Shown: piece by piece, positions 5,192 to 5,812 of the stretch
How the letters are laid out: the number at the start of each line of letters is the position of its first letter
How positions within the stretch are numbered: the first letter of the stretch is position 1
The notes under the pieces: model-generated
Databases searched by the model: none
Seen by the model: the letters and a program-made list of their open reading frames with translations, nothing else
Told to the model about the DNA's origin: nothing
From: CAYGWP01 sp964353455
Lineage (GTDB): Bacteria; Planctomycetota; Phycisphaerae; FEN-1346
NCBI GenBank assembly: GCA_964353455.1
Contig: CAYGWP010000485.1
Coordinates: 1 to 5,812 of the forward strand
Direction: 5' to 3'
DNA: 5,812 nucleotides
Position numbers and translations under genes: made by a program

Positions 5192-5812
5192 GCGAAGATG
5201 CTCACCCGGCCCCAGAGGGCGTCATACAGGCCCTGGAGGAAGAAGACGATGAAGAAGTCCAGGACCAGGATTCCCATGAAACTGACGACGAACGCCTCGG
5301 TGGCCGCGCGGCCGACGCCCTCGGCCCCCATGCGGCTCTGGAATCCCTTGTAGCAGGAGATCAGGGCGATGGCCGCCCCGAACGAAGCGCTCTTTATCAC
5401 CCCAGTAAATATGTCGAAGTTCTCGATCACATCCGCCGAGTGCATCCAGTACTCATACGTGTCCACCCCGTAACCCCACGCCACCGCGTACCCGCCCACG
5501 ATGCCCACGAAGTCGCAGTAGATCGTCAGGAACGGTATCAGGAGGAAGCACGCCAGGAAGCGCGGCACAACGAGGTGCCGTATCGGGTCGGCCCCGAGCG
5601 ACCGCAGGGCGTCTATCTGCTCGGTCACCTTCATCGTCCCGAGGCCGGCGGCAAGCGCCCCGCCCACGCGCCCGGCGATCATCACCCCCGCCAGCACCGG
5701 CCCAAGTTCCTTGATGACCGACAGGTTGATGACCGCCCCCGACCACGACTCGCGGCCCATCGCCTGGAAGGCGTAGTACGATTGCAGCGCCAGGACCATC
5801 CCCACGAACGCC
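5188..5812 (-). CDS. mlaE: Lipid ABC transporter permease, MlaE family (partial)
   Basis: This is the 3' part of a permease gene; its start is beyond the right edge, since the frame is open through 5812 and reads AFVGMVLALQ, an internal MlaE motif. The GTG at 5803-5805 is therefore not a start. About 207 residues are visible. Counting from that GTG: KELGPVLAGVMIAGRVG (32-48), GTMKVTEQIDALRSLGADP (56-74), a conserved amphipathic/coupling stretch, then membrane segments at about 83-110, 136-150 and 172-193. The segment RMGAEGVGRAATEAFV (158-173) is a family signature. In the complex two MlaE subunits bind lipid in the inner membrane, with MlaF below and the MlaD ring above. One usual Glu (A-x-E before [LI]G-x-M) reads Gly at position 54. 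The gene overlaps mlaF by four bases. Confidence 0.93.
   Translation of the reverse strand, partial: AFVGMVLALQSYYAFQAMGRESWSGAVINLSVIKELGPVLAGVMIAGRVGGALAAGLGTMKVTEQIDALRSLGADPIRHLVVPRFLACFLLIPFLTIYCDFVGIVGGYAVAWGYGVDTYEYWMHSADVIENFDIFTGVIKSASFGAAIALISCYKGFQSRMGAEGVGRAATEAFVVSFMGILVLDFFIVFFLQGLYDALWGRVSIFA

Noticed and set aside
4382..5353. Long plus-strand open frame (323 codons) across mlaF and part of mlaE
   Set aside because: It is the antisense of an ATPase with all its motifs intact; there is no family match and no ribosome binding site of its own.

Overview
The window is GC-rich, gene-dense DNA from a bacterium with a Gram-negative (two-membrane) envelope. The lipid-transport genes, the protein styles and the abundance of small GC-rich intergenic palindromes suggest a Planctomycetota/Phycisphaerae-like genome or metagenome bin. 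That placement is inference; no marker gene in the window settles it.

Left part, plus strand (1-1158): the 3' end of a pyruvoyl-dependent arginine decarboxylase is followed 68 bases later by an agmatinase gene (speB-like). Together they form a two-step arginine -> agmatine -> putrescine module. A perfect GNRA-capped hairpin lies between them. The agmatinase frame ends at a TAG that seems to cut the family's last helix, with nine more in-frame codons before a TGA.

Middle part, minus strand (1191-2425): three small genes. They are a solitary Phd/YefM-type antitoxin with no toxin gene beside it, a DUF4190-type small membrane protein, and an unrecognised small protein whose C-terminal third may be a frameshift product. 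The unrecognised gene is bracketed by two inverted copies of a roughly 30-base palindromic element. Another hairpin lies under its 3' end, and five tandem 7-base units lie upstream of it.

Right part, minus strand (2426-5812): transcription order is mlaE (cut by the window edge) - mlaF - mlaD - proC. The first three encode the permease, ATPase and membrane-anchored MCE protein of an Mla-type phospholipid/lipid ABC transporter. They are tightly coupled: an ATGA overlap joins mlaE to mlaF, and the mlaD ribosome binding site overlaps the mlaF stop codon. proC, pyrroline-5-carboxylate reductase (last step of proline synthesis), follows after 79 bases that hold a further hairpin repeat.

Most of the window is ordinary core metabolism and envelope maintenance; I see no clear undescribed defence or mobile system. 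The points worth a second look are the agmatinase amber codon, the small gene framed by inverted palindromes with its probable frameshift, and the mix of distinct intergenic repeat types. No gene-free stretch exceeds 300 bases. The convergent gap 1159-1190 and the gap 1470-1551 show nothing beyond one 8-base palindrome (1183-1190) and the antitoxin's ribosome binding site. I could not support any promoter or intrinsic terminator.
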